Shown: one piece after another, positions 1-9,456 of the stretch
Layout of the letters: each line of letters begins with the position of its first letter
How positions within the stretch are numbered: position 1 is the stretch's first letter
Assembly: GCF_020148005.1 (NCBI RefSeq)
Contig: NZ_JAGXFD010000002.1
Location: 242,747 to 306,746 of the forward strand
Source of the DNA: Modicisalibacter tunisiensis
GTDB taxonomy: Bacteria; Pseudomonadota; Gammaproteobacteria; Pseudomonadales; Halomonadaceae
DNA length: 64,000 nt
Reading direction: 5' to 3'
Program-made: the position numbers and the translations under genes
The notes under the pieces: model-generated
The model's input: only the letters and a program-made list of their open reading frames with translations
What the model was told of the DNA's origin: nothing
Databases searched by the model: none

Positions 1-972
1 TTCTGCGATACCCACGACGTCGCCTACGAAACCTGCGGCAAGCTGCTGGTCGCCACCAACGACGTGGAAATGACCCGCATGCAGTCGATCTGGGAGCGTA
101 CCGGCGCCAACGGACTGGAGCGCGAGTGGCTGAGCGCCGAGGCACTGCGCGAGAGAGAACCCGATATCACCGGTGTCGGCGGCATCTTCGTGCCCTCGAG
201 CGGCATCGTCGACTACGCCGAGGTCACCGCCCGGATGGCCGACGTCTTTCGCCACGCCGGCGGCGAGATCCGCTACGACGCGGAAGTGACCGCCCTGGAG
301 GAACGCCGCGACGAGGTGGTGGTGACCAGCTCGCAGGGCACCTTCACCACCCGCCATCTGGTCTCCTGCTCCGGCCTGATGGCCGACCGCACGGTGCGCA
401 TGCTGGGCCTGACGCCCGCCTTCACCATCTGCCCCTTCCGCGGCGAGTACTACCTTCTGCCCCCGCAGCACAACACCATCGTCAATCACCTCATCTACCC
501 CATCCCCGATCCCGGGATGCCGTTTCTCGGCGTGCACCTGACCCGCATGATCGACGGCACGGTGACCGTGGGCCCCAACGCCGTGCTGGCCTTCAAGCGC
601 GAGGGCTATCGCAAGCGCGACATCTCGCTGCGCGACCTGCTCGCCATGGGCACCAACCCCGGCATTCGCCGGGTGCTGCGCAGCCACTGGCGCGCCGGGC
701 TCCACGAGATGAAGAACTCGCTCTTCAAGGGCGGCTATCTTGAGGAGGTGCGCAAGTACTGCCCGAGCCTGACGGCCGACGACCTGACGCCCTACCCGGC
801 CGGCGTCCGTGCCCAGGCGGTGTCCCGCGACGGGGAGCTGATCGACGACTTCCTGTTCGTCAACACGGCCCGCACCGTCAACGTCTGCAACGCCCCCTCT
901 CCCGCCGCGACCTCGGCCATCCCGATCGGCGCGCACATCGTCGAGAAGGTCAGGGCCCAGGTGGACGCCTGA
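1..972 (+). CDS. lhgO: L-2-hydroxyglutarate oxidase, C-terminal part (5' truncated by window edge)
   Basis: The reading frame is open from base 1 and ends at the TGA at 970-972, giving 323 residues of a protein that is normally about 400 long, so the N-terminal FAD-binding segment lies outside the window. The stretch YETCGKLLVATND at the start and the later GPNAVLAFKREGY region are typical of LhgO/YgaF, the membrane-associated FAD enzyme that oxidises L-2-hydroxyglutarate to 2-oxoglutarate and passes electrons to quinone. In enterobacteria lhgO lies between csiD (glutarate hydroxylase) and gabDT; the gab genes are also neighbours here, although a regulator gene on the other strand intervenes. 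Family assignment is confident. Whether csiD lies upstream cannot be seen. Confidence 0.88.
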   Translation, partial: FCDTHDVAYETCGKLLVATNDVEMTRMQSIWERTGANGLEREWLSAEALREREPDITGVGGIFVPSSGIVDYAEVTARMADVFRHAGGEIRYDAEVTALEERRDEVVVTSSQGTFTTRHLVSCSGLMADRTVRMLGLTPAFTICPFRGEYYLLPPQHNTIVNHLIYPIPDPGMPFLGVHLTRMIDGTVTVGPNAVLAFKREGYRKRDISLRDLLAMGTNPGIRRVLRSHWRAGLHEMKNSLFKGGYLEEVRKYCPSLTADDLTPYPAGVRAQAVSRDGELIDDFLFVNTARTVNVCNAPSPAATSAIPIGAHIVEKVRAQVDA

Positions 973-994
973 GCGTCGCCAGCCGTGCAGGCGA

Positions 995-2479
995 TCATCG
1001 CGGTGCCGCGTGCCGGGCACCGCGACGGCGCGACGCCTTCAGATGACGCTTCAGGGCACGGCGCAGCCGATCGGCCTCGTGGCGCAACCCGTCGCCGGAG
1101 ACCATGCCGATGCCCATCACCAGCCCGCGGCGAGGGTCGTCCCGCCCGCAGGCCAGGCTCAACGGGCGCACCACCAGCTGCGCCTCGAGCAGCCGCTGGG
1201 TCAGCGCCACATCATCGATCTCGGGATCGAGCTCGAGACACAGGCTGATGGTGCCGCTGGGCGCGGATAGCCGCCTGACGCCGGGCAGGTCGTAGAGCCG
1301 GTCGTGGAGGACCTGCTGACGGGCGAGGTAGTCCCGACGAATGCGCCGGTTCCAGGCATCCAGGTCCCCGTCGTCGATGAACTGCGCCAGCACCGCCTGG
1401 TCCATCATCCGCCCCTCGCGGAAGACCTCGCTGCGCAGCCGGTTGAGCGGGTCCGCCAGCCCGCGCGGCACCACCAGGTAGCCCAGCCGCAGCCCGGGAA
1501 ACAGCAGCTTGGAAAACGTGCCCACCAGCACGCCGGCGCTGCCCTGCGGATCGAAGAGCAGGTCACTGCCGCCGTCGTCGGCGAACTCGTAATCGTCCTC
1601 GATGACGAACGACGCCCCCACCTCGCGACACAGCGCCCGCTTGTCCGCGGTCCGCGTCGGCACGCCCAGCGGGTAGTGATGGCTGCCGGTGAAATAGGCC
1701 AGGTGCACCGGCTGCGAGGCGGTGCGCGGCACATACCCCGACTCGGGATGCCAGGCCAGGGTCTCGACCTCGAGCCCCGCCGCCATGAAGACGTTGCGCG
1801 CCCCCCAGTAGCAGGGGGAGTCGAGCAGTACCCGCTGGCCGGCATCGGCCAGCGCCAGCGTGCACAGCTCGATGCCGTGATGCGCGCCTTCGGTGATGAT
1901 GATCTGGTCGGTGTCGCAGCGGATGCCGCGCCAGCGCTGCAGGAAGTCGCGAATCGCGCGCTTGAGCGGGCCGTACCCGCCGGTGGAATAGGACAGCAGC
2001 AGGGTGTTCTGCGGCACGGTGACGCTGGCATAGAGCGAGCGCCACTTGCGCATCGGGAAGTGCGCGATGTCGGGGATACCGGGCATGAAGGCGCCGCTCT
2101 GGATCGAACTGGCCCCGGGGCTGGCCAGTACCGCCCGCGCTCGTGCCGACAGCGCCGCCTCGCCGGAAGGCGACAGCGCGGCCTCCGCCAGCGGGGTCAC
2201 CGGTGCCTGACAGGGCCGGCACACCCAGGTCCCGCTGCCCTGCCCGGTCACCAGCAGGCCCTCGTCGATGAGCCGCTGCAGGGCCTTGACCAGGGTGCCG
2301 CGCGCCAGCCCCAGTCGGGCGCAGATGCGCCGCTGGGAGGGCAGGCGCACCCCGCCGGGCCAGTGCGAATGAATCACGCCGCGCAGGGCCTGCTCGACAC
2401 GCACCTGCTTGCCGAGACTCTCGGGCTGTCGCTGATAGGCGGCCCACAACGCGCTCAGTCGGGCCTCTTGCGTTGCCAT
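995..2479 (-). CDS. MocR/GabR-family PLP-dependent transcriptional regulator
   Basis: 494 residues. An N-terminal GntR-type winged helix (about residues 25-90, with PSQRRICARLGLARGTL as the recognition region) is joined by a linker to a class I aminotransferase fold. IIITEGAHHGIEL, VIEDDYEF and GTFSK (Lys324, expected to bind PLP) are visible. The frame extends further upstream, but ATG 2479 is preferred: a GAGGAAAAA ribosome site sits just before it and the homology begins there. The gene is divergent from the permease-gabD-gabT operon, so it is the likely regulator of that operon, using the PLP adduct of GABA or 5-aminovalerate as signal by analogy with GabR. Direct repeats in the shared promoter region fit this. 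The ligand is inferred. Confidence 0.85.
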   Translation of the reverse strand: MATQEARLSALWAAYQRQPESLGKQVRVEQALRGVIHSHWPGGVRLPSQRRICARLGLARGTLVKALQRLIDEGLLVTGQGSGTWVCRPCQAPVTPLAEAALSPSGEAALSARARAVLASPGASSIQSGAFMPGIPDIAHFPMRKWRSLYASVTVPQNTLLLSYSTGGYGPLKRAIRDFLQRWRGIRCDTDQIIITEGAHHGIELCTLALADAGQRVLLDSPCYWGARNVFMAAGLEVETLAWHPESGYVPRTASQPVHLAYFTGSHHYPLGVPTRTADKRALCREVGASFVIEDDYEFADDGGSDLLFDPQGSAGVLVGTFSKLLFPGLRLGYLVVPRGLADPLNRLRSEVFREGRMMDQAVLAQFIDDGDLDAWNRRIRRDYLARQQVLHDRLYDLPGVRRLSAPSGTISLCLELDPEIDDVALTQRLLEAQLVVRPLSLACGRDDPRRGLVMGIGMVSGDGLRHEADRLRRALKRHLKASRRRGARHAAPR

Positions 2480-2527
2480 GGTGTCTTTTTCCTCCCCGCC
2501 AGACGCCCATTCTCGGCGCGCACCGGC

Positions 2528-2590
2528 AATTGGTCCAGTCGAACGCCGAATTGGTCTATTCAATGCCGACCGGCACGCTGCTAGCGTGCC
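2528..2590. promoter_or_regulatory. Probable operator region between the MocR-type regulator and the permease gene
   Basis: The motif AATTGGTCYA occurs at 2528-2537 and again at 2549-2558 in the same orientation, 21 bp apart, which is two helical turns. MocR/GabR proteins typically bind direct repeats. Just downstream, GGCACGCT and AGCGTGCC form a perfect 8-bp inverted repeat with a 3-nt spacer (2572-2590). Both lie in the 148-bp divergent intergenic region. Binding is inferred and the core promoters are not clear. Confidence 0.45.
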
Positions 2591-2627
2591 TTCAGGATCG
2601 GACCTGCAAGGTAAGTCGGTCCTCACC

Positions 2628-4088
2628 ATGACAACATCAAGAAACCCGGATTGGACAACAATGATGCAAGACACTTCCCATCAGACGGACAAGCTCGTCC
2701 GCGTGCTGGCCCGAGGCGACGTGCTCGCCCTGGCCTTCGGCGCCATGATCGGCTGGGGCTGGATCGTGCTCACCGGTACCGCCATCCTGGATGCCGGCAG
2801 CCTCGGCGCGATTCTCGCCTTCATCGTCGGCGGCATCGCCGTGCTGCTGGTCGGCCTGACCTACGCCGAACTGGCCGCCGCCATGCCCAAGGTCGGCGGC
2901 GAGCACGTCTACAGCTATCGGGCGCTGGGCCATTTCGCCTCCTTCATCTGCACCTGGAGCATCGTGCTCGGCTACGTCGGTGTCGTCTCCTTCGAGGCGG
3001 TGGCCCTGCCGACGGTGGTCGAGCAGCTGCTTCCCGGCTATGCCGTCGGCCACCTGTGGACCGTCGCCGGCTGGGACGTCAAGGCCAGCTGGGTGGCGGT
3101 CGGCGTGATCGGCTCGCTGGTCATGATGACCATCAACTACCTCGGCATCTCGACGGCGGCGCTGATCCAGAAGCTGGTCACCGGCCTGATCCTGGTGGTC
3201 GGCGTGCTGTTCATCACCGGCGCGCTGTTCACCGGCGACGGCATCAACATGACCCCGCTGTTCAACCACGGCGCCGACGGCGGCCTGGCCGGCGGCATCA
3301 TGGCGGTCATGGTGATGGTGCCCTTCCTGTTCGTCGGCTTCGACGTGATTCCCCAGGCCGCCGAGGAGATCAACCTGCCGTTCCGCGACATCGGCAAGGT
3401 GCTGATCGTCTCGGTGATGATGGCGGTGGCCTGGTACGCGCTGATCATTCTCGGCACCAGCCTGATGCTCGGCCACGACACCCTGGTCGAGAGCTCGTTG
3501 AGCGTGCCCGATGCCATGGCCGTCGTCATGGGCAGCCCGTGGGGCAGCAAGCTCATGGTGCTGGCCGGGATCGCGGGCATCATCACCAGCTGGAACGCCT
3601 TCTACATCGGCGGCTCCCGCGCCATCTACGCGCTGGCCCACTCGGGCATGCTGCCGGCCTTCCTCGCCAGGCTGCATCCCACCCACAAGACGCCCACCAA
3701 CGCCATCCTGATGATCGGCCTGCTGTCGATGCTCGCCCCCCTGCTGGGTCGTCCGGCGATGGTCTGGCTGGTCGACGCCGGCGGCCTGGGCATCGTCATC
3801 GCCTACCTGTTCGTGGCGCTGTCCTTCATGGTCCTGCGGGTCCGCGAGCCGGACATGGAGCGTCCCTTCCGGGTCGGCAACGCCAAGCTGGTGGGCAGCC
3901 TGGCCGTGGCCTTCTCCTTCATCATGGCCTGCCTCTACCTGCCGGGCAGCCCCTCCGCCCTGACCGGTACCGAATGGCTGATCTTCGGCATCTGGATGGT
4001 AGCCGGGCTGGCGATGTACGGCTACGCGCTGAGCCGCTACGGACGGGACTACAGCAACCAAGTCATGCAAGACGTTTACGTACGCTGA
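2628..4088 (+). CDS. APC-superfamily amino acid permease
   Basis: 486 residues if translation begins at ATG 2628; ATG 2661/2664 is equally possible because no strong ribosome site marks either. About twelve hydrophobic segments follow a short cytoplasmic N-terminus. The first helix has the APC signature (FGAMIGWGW), and GFDVIPQAAEEINLP is typical of the helix 6 region of YfnA/CAT-like permeases. Being first in the operon with gabD and gabT, it probably imports GABA, 5-aminovalerate or a related omega-amino acid, filling the role that GabP has in enterobacteria. Substrate is inferred from context. The stop is 13 bp before gabD. Confidence 0.8.
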   Translation: MTTSRNPDWTTMMQDTSHQTDKLVRVLARGDVLALAFGAMIGWGWIVLTGTAILDAGSLGAILAFIVGGIAVLLVGLTYAELAAAMPKVGGEHVYSYRALGHFASFICTWSIVLGYVGVVSFEAVALPTVVEQLLPGYAVGHLWTVAGWDVKASWVAVGVIGSLVMMTINYLGISTAALIQKLVTGLILVVGVLFITGALFTGDGINMTPLFNHGADGGLAGGIMAVMVMVPFLFVGFDVIPQAAEEINLPFRDIGKVLIVSVMMAVAWYALIILGTSLMLGHDTLVESSLSVPDAMAVVMGSPWGSKLMVLAGIAGIITSWNAFYIGGSRAIYALAHSGMLPAFLARLHPTHKTPTNAILMIGLLSMLAPLLGRPAMVWLVDAGGLGIVIAYLFVALSFMVLRVREPDMERPFRVGNAKLVGSLAVAFSFIMACLYLPGSPSALTGTEWLIFGIWMVAGLAMYGYALSRYGRDYSNQVMQDVYVR

Positions 4089-4101
4089 GGAAAGACGCTC
4101 C

Positions 4102-5550
4102 ATGATCGACCTGTTCACCCAAGGTCAGCCCGTCGATGCCTGCATCGACGGCGAGTGGCGCCCCGGGCGGCGCCGCTTCCCGGTCACCGATCCCGCCAGC
4201 GGCGAGACGCTGGCGCAGGTCGCCGATCTCGACGCCACCGATGCCCGCGATGCCGTGGCCGCCGCCCACCGGGCACTGCCGGCCTGGCGCGCTACCCCGG
4301 TGAAGGAACGCAGCCGGCGGCTGCGCGCCTGGTTCGACGCCATCGTCGAGGCCGGCGAGGCCCTCGCCGAGCTGATGACGCGCGAGCAGGGCAAGCCGCT
4401 CGCCGAGTCCCGGGGCGAGGTGACCTACGGCGCCTCGTTCGTCGAATTCTTCGCCGAACAGGCCAAGACCCTGAGCGGCGAGACGCTGCCCATGCAGAGT
4501 CCGGACAAGCGCATGCTGGTCACCCGCGAGCCGGTCGGCGTGGTCGCGGCCATCACGCCGTGGAACTTCCCGCTGGCGATGATCACCCGCAAGTGCGCCC
4601 CGGCGATCGCCGCCGGCTGCACGGTGGTGATCAAGCCCGCCGAGGCGACCCCGCTGACCGCACTGGCGCTGGCCCGGCTGGCTGAACAGGCCGGCCTCCC
4701 GGCCGGCGTGCTCAATGTGGTCACCAGCGAGCGTCCCGGGGCGATCGGCGAGGTGCTGACCACCGATCCGCGGGTGCGCAAGGTGTCGTTCACCGGTTCC
4801 ACCCCGGTCGGCAAGACCCTGCTGGCCCAGTGCGCAAGTACGGTCAAGAAGACCGCCATGGAGCTGGGCGGCAACGCGCCGTTCATCGTCTTCGACGATG
4901 CCGACCTGGACGCCGCCGTCGACGGCGCGATCGCCGCCAAGTTCCGCAACGCCGGGCAGACCTGCGTGTGCACCAATCGCTTCCTGGTGCAGTCGGGCGT
5001 CTACGAGGCCTTCCTCGACAAGCTGACCGCCCGCGTGACGGCCCTCAAGGTCGGCGACGGCCGCGAGCCGGGCGTGCAGATCGGCCCGCTCATCAACGCC
5101 GCCGCAGTGGACAAGGTCCGGCGGCATGTCGGCGACGCGCTGGCAAAGGGCGCCCGCCTGCTGTGCGGCGGCGAGCCCCACCCCACGGGCGCGCAGTTCT
5201 TCACGCCCACGGTGATCGCCGACGCCACCCGCGACATGGCCGTCGCCGAGGAAGAGACCTTCGGCCCGCTGGCCCCGGTGTTCCGCTTCGACAGCGACGA
5301 GGAGGCCATCACCCTGGCCAACGACACCCCCTTCGGCCTGGCCGCCTACTTCTACAGCCGCGACTACCGGCGCATCTTCCACACCCTGGAAGCCCTGGAG
5401 TACGGCATGGTGGGCGTCAACGAAGGGCTCATCTCCACCGAGCTGGCCCCCTTCGGGGGCATCAAGGAATCGGGGCTGGGCCGCGAGGGCTCGCATCACG
5501 GCCTCGAGGAGTTTACCGAGTTGAAGTACGCCTGCCTCGGCGGCCTCTAG
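4102..5550 (+). CDS. gabD: Succinate-semialdehyde (or glutarate-semialdehyde) dehydrogenase
   Basis: 482 residues, the normal length for GabD. Aldehyde dehydrogenase landmarks are all present: the ITPWNFPLAMITRK cofactor segment, FTGSTPVG, the general base Glu254 in MELGGNAP and the nucleophile Cys288 in RNAGQTCVC. It oxidises succinate semialdehyde to succinate with NAD(P)+, completing GABA degradation; the close relative DavD does the same with glutarate semialdehyde. It follows the permease by 13 bp with a GAGGA ribosome site and precedes gabT, separated by a repeat-containing 214-bp spacer. Presence of lhgO nearby makes a 5-aminovalerate/glutarate role plausible. Confidence 0.9.
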   Translation: MIDLFTQGQPVDACIDGEWRPGRRRFPVTDPASGETLAQVADLDATDARDAVAAAHRALPAWRATPVKERSRRLRAWFDAIVEAGEALAELMTREQGKPLAESRGEVTYGASFVEFFAEQAKTLSGETLPMQSPDKRMLVTREPVGVVAAITPWNFPLAMITRKCAPAIAAGCTVVIKPAEATPLTALALARLAEQAGLPAGVLNVVTSERPGAIGEVLTTDPRVRKVSFTGSTPVGKTLLAQCASTVKKTAMELGGNAPFIVFDDADLDAAVDGAIAAKFRNAGQTCVCTNRFLVQSGVYEAFLDKLTARVTALKVGDGREPGVQIGPLINAAAVDKVRRHVGDALAKGARLLCGGEPHPTGAQFFTPTVIADATRDMAVAEEETFGPLAPVFRFDSDEEAITLANDTPFGLAAYFYSRDYRRIFHTLEALEYGMVGVNEGLISTELAPFGGIKESGLGREGSHHGLEEFTELKYACLGGL

Positions 5551-5560
5551 GACAAAAACG

Positions 5561-5665
5561 GGCTGCGCTCGGCCAGGCGGTGTTGAGCCAGCGACGCGAC
5601 ATGCTCATGGACAGACGTCCACTGCGCTGTCACCTCGCTGTCTCGCCTACCCTGGCCGTCGCTCG
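5561..5665 (+). repeat. Interspersed palindromic element, copy A (gabD-gabT spacer)
   Basis: About 105 bp that match, with only scattered differences, the reverse complement of 20711-20816. It begins ten bases after the gabD stop. It can fold as a nested imperfect hairpin whose centre is TGGAC-AGAC-GTCCA at 5608-5621. The rest of the spacer (5666-5764) holds a short GCCGCC/GGCGGC hairpin and the gabT ribosome site. The element does not look coding. Confidence 0.8.
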
Positions 5666-5764
5666 CCACGCTTTTGTTGCGGTCGACGTCACTCAATCCA
5701 AACAAACCATCGCTTCCCTGCCGCCGAATGAGGGCGGCTACGCCCTGCCATGGAGCTTACCTGC

Positions 5765-7042
5765 ATGACCAATGCCGAACTCAACGCCCTGAAGGACCAG
5801 TACGTCGCCAGCGGCGCCGCCTCGCCCACCACCGTCTTCGCCGATCGCGCCGAGAACGCCGAGATCTGGGACGCCGACGGCCGCCGCTGGATCGACTTCG
5901 CCGGCGGCATCGGCGTGCTCAACCTGGGCCATCGCCATCCCCGGGTGGTCGAGGCCGTCAAGGCCCAGCTCGACCGCGTGATGCATACCTGCGCCACGGT
6001 AATGCCCTATGCGCCCTACGTGCAGCTGGCCCGGCGGCTGTGCGAACTGACCCCGACCCGCGACGCGGCGCGCAAGGCGCTGCTGGTCAACACCGGCGCC
6101 GAGGCGCTGGAGAACGCCGTCAAGATCGCCCGCGCCGCCACCGGCCGCAGCGGCGTGATCTGCTTCGACGGCAGCTTCCACGGGCGCACCTTCATGACGC
6201 TGGCCATGACCGGCAAGGTCATGCCCTACAAGAACGACTTCGGCCCCATGCCGGGTGACGTCTATCGCGCACCCTACCCCAACCCGCTGCACGGCATCAG
6301 CGACGACGAAGCCCTGGCCGGCCTGAAGAAGGTCTTCAAGACCGACATCGCCCCGCATCGCACCGCCGCGATCGTCATCGAGCCGGTGCAGGGCGAGGGC
6401 GGCTTCTACATCGCCTCGACCTACTTCCTCGAGCAGCTGCGCGCGCTGTGCGACGAGCACGGCATCCTGCTGATCGTCGACGAGGTGCAGTCCGGCTTCG
6501 CGCGGACCGGCAAGCTGTTCGCCATCGAGCACAGCGGCGTCGCGCCGGACATCGTCACCATGGCCAAGAGCCTGGCCGACGGCATGCCGCTGTCGGCGGT
6601 GGTCGGCAACGCCGCGGTCATGGATGCCTCCGGCCCCAACTCGCTGGGCGGCACCTACAGCGGCAACCCGCTGGCCTGCGCCGCGGCGCTGGCGGTCATC
6701 GAGGCCATCGAGGAGGAGGACATCCTCGCCAGGAGCGAGCGCCTGGGCCGGGCCCTGGCCGAGCGCTTCACGACCTGGGAAAGCCGCTTCGGCGCCGTCG
6801 CCCACGCTCGCCACCTGGGTGCCATGGCGGCCTTCGAGTTCGTCGACCCGGCCAGCGGCGCCCCGGACCCGGCACTGACCCAGGCGGTATGTGCCAAGGC
6901 CCGCGAGAAGGGGCTGATCCTGCTCTCCTGCGGCTTCTACGCCAACACCATCCGCATCCTGGTGCCGCTGACCGCCGAGGGCAGCCTGGTCGAGGAAGGC
7001 CTGGACATCGTCGAGTCGGCGATCGCCGAGCTGGCCGGCTGA
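5765..7042 (+). CDS. gabT: 4-aminobutyrate (5-aminovalerate) aminotransferase
   Basis: 425 residues, matching GabT length. ATG 5765 is chosen because GGAG lies seven bases upstream and MTNAELNALKDQYV is a typical GabT start. It is a class III PLP aminotransferase: LVNTGAEALENAVKIAR binds the cofactor phosphate, IVDEVQSGFARTG carries the PLP-pairing Asp, and Lys268 in TMAKSLADG is the Schiff-base lysine. It transfers the amino group of GABA (or 5-aminovalerate) to 2-oxoglutarate, supplying the semialdehyde used by GabD. It is last in the permease-gabD-gabT operon, and a strong hairpin follows. Confidence 0.9.
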   Translation: MTNAELNALKDQYVASGAASPTTVFADRAENAEIWDADGRRWIDFAGGIGVLNLGHRHPRVVEAVKAQLDRVMHTCATVMPYAPYVQLARRLCELTPTRDAARKALLVNTGAEALENAVKIARAATGRSGVICFDGSFHGRTFMTLAMTGKVMPYKNDFGPMPGDVYRAPYPNPLHGISDDEALAGLKKVFKTDIAPHRTAAIVIEPVQGEGGFYIASTYFLEQLRALCDEHGILLIVDEVQSGFARTGKLFAIEHSGVAPDIVTMAKSLADGMPLSAVVGNAAVMDASGPNSLGGTYSGNPLACAAALAVIEAIEEEDILARSERLGRALAERFTTWESRFGAVAHARHLGAMAAFEFVDPASGAPDPALTQAVCAKAREKGLILLSCGFYANTIRILVPLTAEGSLVEEGLDIVESAIAELAG

Positions 7043-7062
7043 TAGCGCCACCGCCTCGGCCC

Positions 7063-7087
7063 GACGCCACCCTCAGCGGGTGGCGTC
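7063..7087. terminator. Bidirectional hairpin between gabT and the slipin gene
   Basis: GACGCCACCC and GGGTGGCGTC form a perfect 10-bp stem with a 5-nt loop. The stop codon of the slipin gene lies inside the loop (7073-7075). There is no long T run, so it may slow or terminate transcription from both converging genes rather than act as a textbook intrinsic terminator. Confidence 0.55.
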
Positions 7088-7897
7088 GTCGTTTCGGGAC
7101 GCCTCCCCGCCCTCGTTATTTGGGGACGGATTGGCACCGGTCCGGGGGGCACTTCCCGCCATGGCGGAGAAGCCCTTGAGCAGGTCCATGGGCATGGGAA
7201 AGATGACCGTCGAGGTATTCTTGCCGCTCATGTCGCTCATCGTCTGCAGGTAGCGCAACTGCAGGGCCATGGGGTTGGCCGCCATCACGTCGGCGGCCTC
7301 GAGCAGCTTGTGCGAGGCCTGCAGCTCGCCCTCGGCATGGATCACCTTGGCGCGCCGCTCGCGCTCCGCCTCGGCCTGGCGGGCGATGGCGCGAATCATG
7401 CTCTCGTCGAGGTCGACGTGCTTGATCTCCACGTTGGCGACCTTGATCCCCCAGCCCTCGGTCTGGGTGTCCAGGATCTCCTGAATATCGTCGTTGAGCC
7501 GGTCGCGCTCGGAGAGCATCTCGTCGAGATCGTGCTTGCCGAGCACCGAGCGCAGGGTAGTCTGCGCCAGCTGGCTGGTGGCCATGCCGTAGTGCTCGAC
7601 CTGGATGATCGCCTTCTCCGGGTCGACCACGCGGAAGTAGAGCACCGCGTTGACCCGCACGGTGACGTTGTCCTGCGAGATCACGTCCTGCTCGGGCACA
7701 TCGAGGGTCACCAGGCGCAGGTCGACCACCTGCATCTTCTGGATCACCGGCACGATGATGAACAGCCCCGGCCCCTTCACCGCCTGGAAACGCCCCAGGA
7801 AGAACACCACCCCGCGCTTGTACTCCGGCAGGATGCGAATCGACGCGCCGATCAGCAGCAGGACCAGCACCAGCGGAACCAGATAGGACAGCATCAT
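7073..7897 (-). CDS. Slipin (stomatin/prohibitin SPFH-domain membrane protein)
   Basis: 274 residues. One N-terminal hydrophobic segment (about residues 2-20) is followed by an SPFH domain ([16 protein letters not shown], then [19 protein letters not shown]) and a charged helical tail rich in [17 protein letters not shown]. The chosen ATG (7897) overlaps the TGA of the upstream NfeD gene and has a GGGAGAG ribosome site. Slipins oligomerise in membrane microdomains, and their C-terminus is the target of the NfeD serine protease, which explains the coupled gene pair. A specific cellular role in this organism is not evident. Confidence 0.85.
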   Translation of the reverse strand: MMLSYLVPLVLVLLLIGASIRILPEYKRGVVFFLGRFQAVKGPGLFIIVPVIQKMQVVDLRLVTLDVPEQDVISQDNVTVRVNAVLYFRVVDPEKAIIQVEHYGMATSQLAQTTLRSVLGKHDLDEMLSERDRLNDDIQEILDTQTEGWGIKVANVEIKHVDLDESMIRAIARQAEAERERRAKVIHAEGELQASHKLLEAADVMAANPMALQLRYLQTMSDMSGKNTSTVIFPMPMDLLKGFSAMAGSAPRTGANPSPNNEGGEASRNDDATR

Positions 7898-9369
7898 GAC
7901 GACTCTCCCGATATGGACGATGCGGTGTCGGGCGGCTCGGCGGCGGGCTCGACCTCCACGGTCAGGCCGTCGACCGCCACCACCCGGAGTGTCTGGCCGG
8001 CCCGGACCGGCGAGCGGCAACGCGCCCGCCAGCGTTCGCCGAACAGGCGAACATGGCCCGCCCCCGTGAAGTCATGCAGCGCCACGGCCCGTGCGCCGAC
8101 CAGTTCGTCCTGGCCGGTTCTCGGACGCCGTCGCAGGCCCAGAAAGCGCAGCGCCACCCACAGCATGAACCCCGAGGCGACCAGTGCCACACCGCCGATC
8201 AGCGGCAGCGACACGGCCAGGTTGCGGTCATCCATGAGAATCACCGAGCCGGCCACGAAGGCGACGATGCCGCCGATGCCCAGCACGCCGAAGCTGGGCA
8301 TCAGTGCTTCGCCGACGATCAGCGCCAGCCCCAGCAGCACCAGACCCAGCCCGGCATAGTTGATCGGCAGCACCTGGAAGGCGAACAGCGCCAGCAGCAG
8401 GCAGATCCCGCCGACCACCCCGGGCACCAGTGCCCCCGGGCTGAGCAGCTCGAAGACCAGCCCGTAGAAACCCAGGATCATCAGGAAATAGGCGACGTTG
8501 GGGTCCGAGATCACGCTCAGCAGCTCGGTGCGCCAGTCGGGATCGAAGGCGACCGTGGAAAGCCCGGCGGTGTCGAGCGTGCGCGGGCCGTCGGCCATCA
8601 CCACCTGGCGGCCGTCGATCTGGCCGAGCAGCTCGGGCACGTCGCGGGCGACGACGTCGATGACGTGCTTGTCGAGCGCTTCGCCGGCGGTGAGATTGAC
8701 GGCGTCGCGCACCGCCCGCTCGGCCCAGTCGGCGTTGCGCCCGTGGCGCTGGGCCAGGCTGCGGATGGTCGCCACCGCATCCTCGAGCACCTTGCGCTGC
8801 ATGGCGGTGTCGCCGTGACGTTTCGACGTGTCGCTGTCGGCACCACCGGCCTGTGTATCCGTCTTGCCGCCGTCGCTGGCGTCATCACCGCCGGACGGCG
8901 CCGACTCCGGCGACCCCCCCGGCAGCAGCCCGCCGCCGATCTGCACCGGCGTCGCCGAACCGAGGTGGGTGGCCGGCGCCATCGCCGCGACATGGCTGGC
9001 GTAGAGTAGATAGGTGCCGGCACTGGCGGCGCGCGCGCCGGACGGCGCGACATACACCACTACCGGCACCGGGCTGGCCAGCATCGCCTGGATCATGTCG
9101 CGCATCGCGGCATCGAGTCCGCCCGGGGTATCGAGCCGCAGCACGGCGAGCGCCATGTCCTGCGCCTGCGCACGTTCCAGGCCGCGCCGGAAGTAGTCGC
9201 TGGTCGCCGGTCCGATGCTGCCGTGCAAAGTCATCACCAGCGCCTGGCGTGAGGCCGGCTGCGCCGTGGGCGTGAGCATGGCCCAGCCCAGCAGCGTGCA
9301 CGCCAGGAATACAAGCCAGACCAGGCGGTGGTGACGAGCGACATGGAAATGGTTCGGCATCGACGGCAT
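7894..9369 (-). CDS. NfeD-family membrane-bound ClpP-class serine protease (long form)
   Basis: 491 residues. A signal or anchor helix (about residues 15-35) precedes a ClpP-like domain with LRLDTPGGL and the nucleophile serine in ARAASAGTY; the general-base lysine appears to be in [13 protein letters not shown] Gly/Ser/Asp-rich insert near residues 155-180 separates the halves of the protease domain. Four to five membrane segments and a C-terminal OB-fold NfeD domain ([26 protein letters not shown]) follow. It partners the slipin encoded immediately downstream by a 4-base overlap. GAGGCACTC precedes ATG 9369. Confidence 0.85.
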   Translation of the reverse strand: MPSMPNHFHVARHHRLVWLVFLACTLLGWAMLTPTAQPASRQALVMTLHGSIGPATSDYFRRGLERAQAQDMALAVLRLDTPGGLDAAMRDMIQAMLASPVPVVVYVAPSGARAASAGTYLLYASHVAAMAPATHLGSATPVQIGGGLLPGGSPESAPSGGDDASDGGKTDTQAGGADSDTSKRHGDTAMQRKVLEDAVATIRSLAQRHGRNADWAERAVRDAVNLTAGEALDKHVIDVVARDVPELLGQIDGRQVVMADGPRTLDTAGLSTVAFDPDWRTELLSVISDPNVAYFLMILGFYGLVFELLSPGALVPGVVGGICLLLALFAFQVLPINYAGLGLVLLGLALIVGEALMPSFGVLGIGGIVAFVAGSVILMDDRNLAVSLPLIGGVALVASGFMLWVALRFLGLRRRPRTGQDELVGARAVALHDFTGAGHVRLFGERWRARCRSPVRAGQTLRVVAVDGLTVEVEPAAEPPDTASSISGESS

Positions 9370-9456
9370 GAGTGCCTCGCTCTGGATCGAACGGTGCTGT
9401 CTTCAAGCTAGTGTCATCGCGCGAAAGTTGCTAAGCCAATCACATTGGCAGCCGCG

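Noticed and set aside
2637..4118. A 493-codon open frame opposite the amino acid permease
   Set aside because: Same kind of shadow; the permease frame has clear transmembrane and family features.
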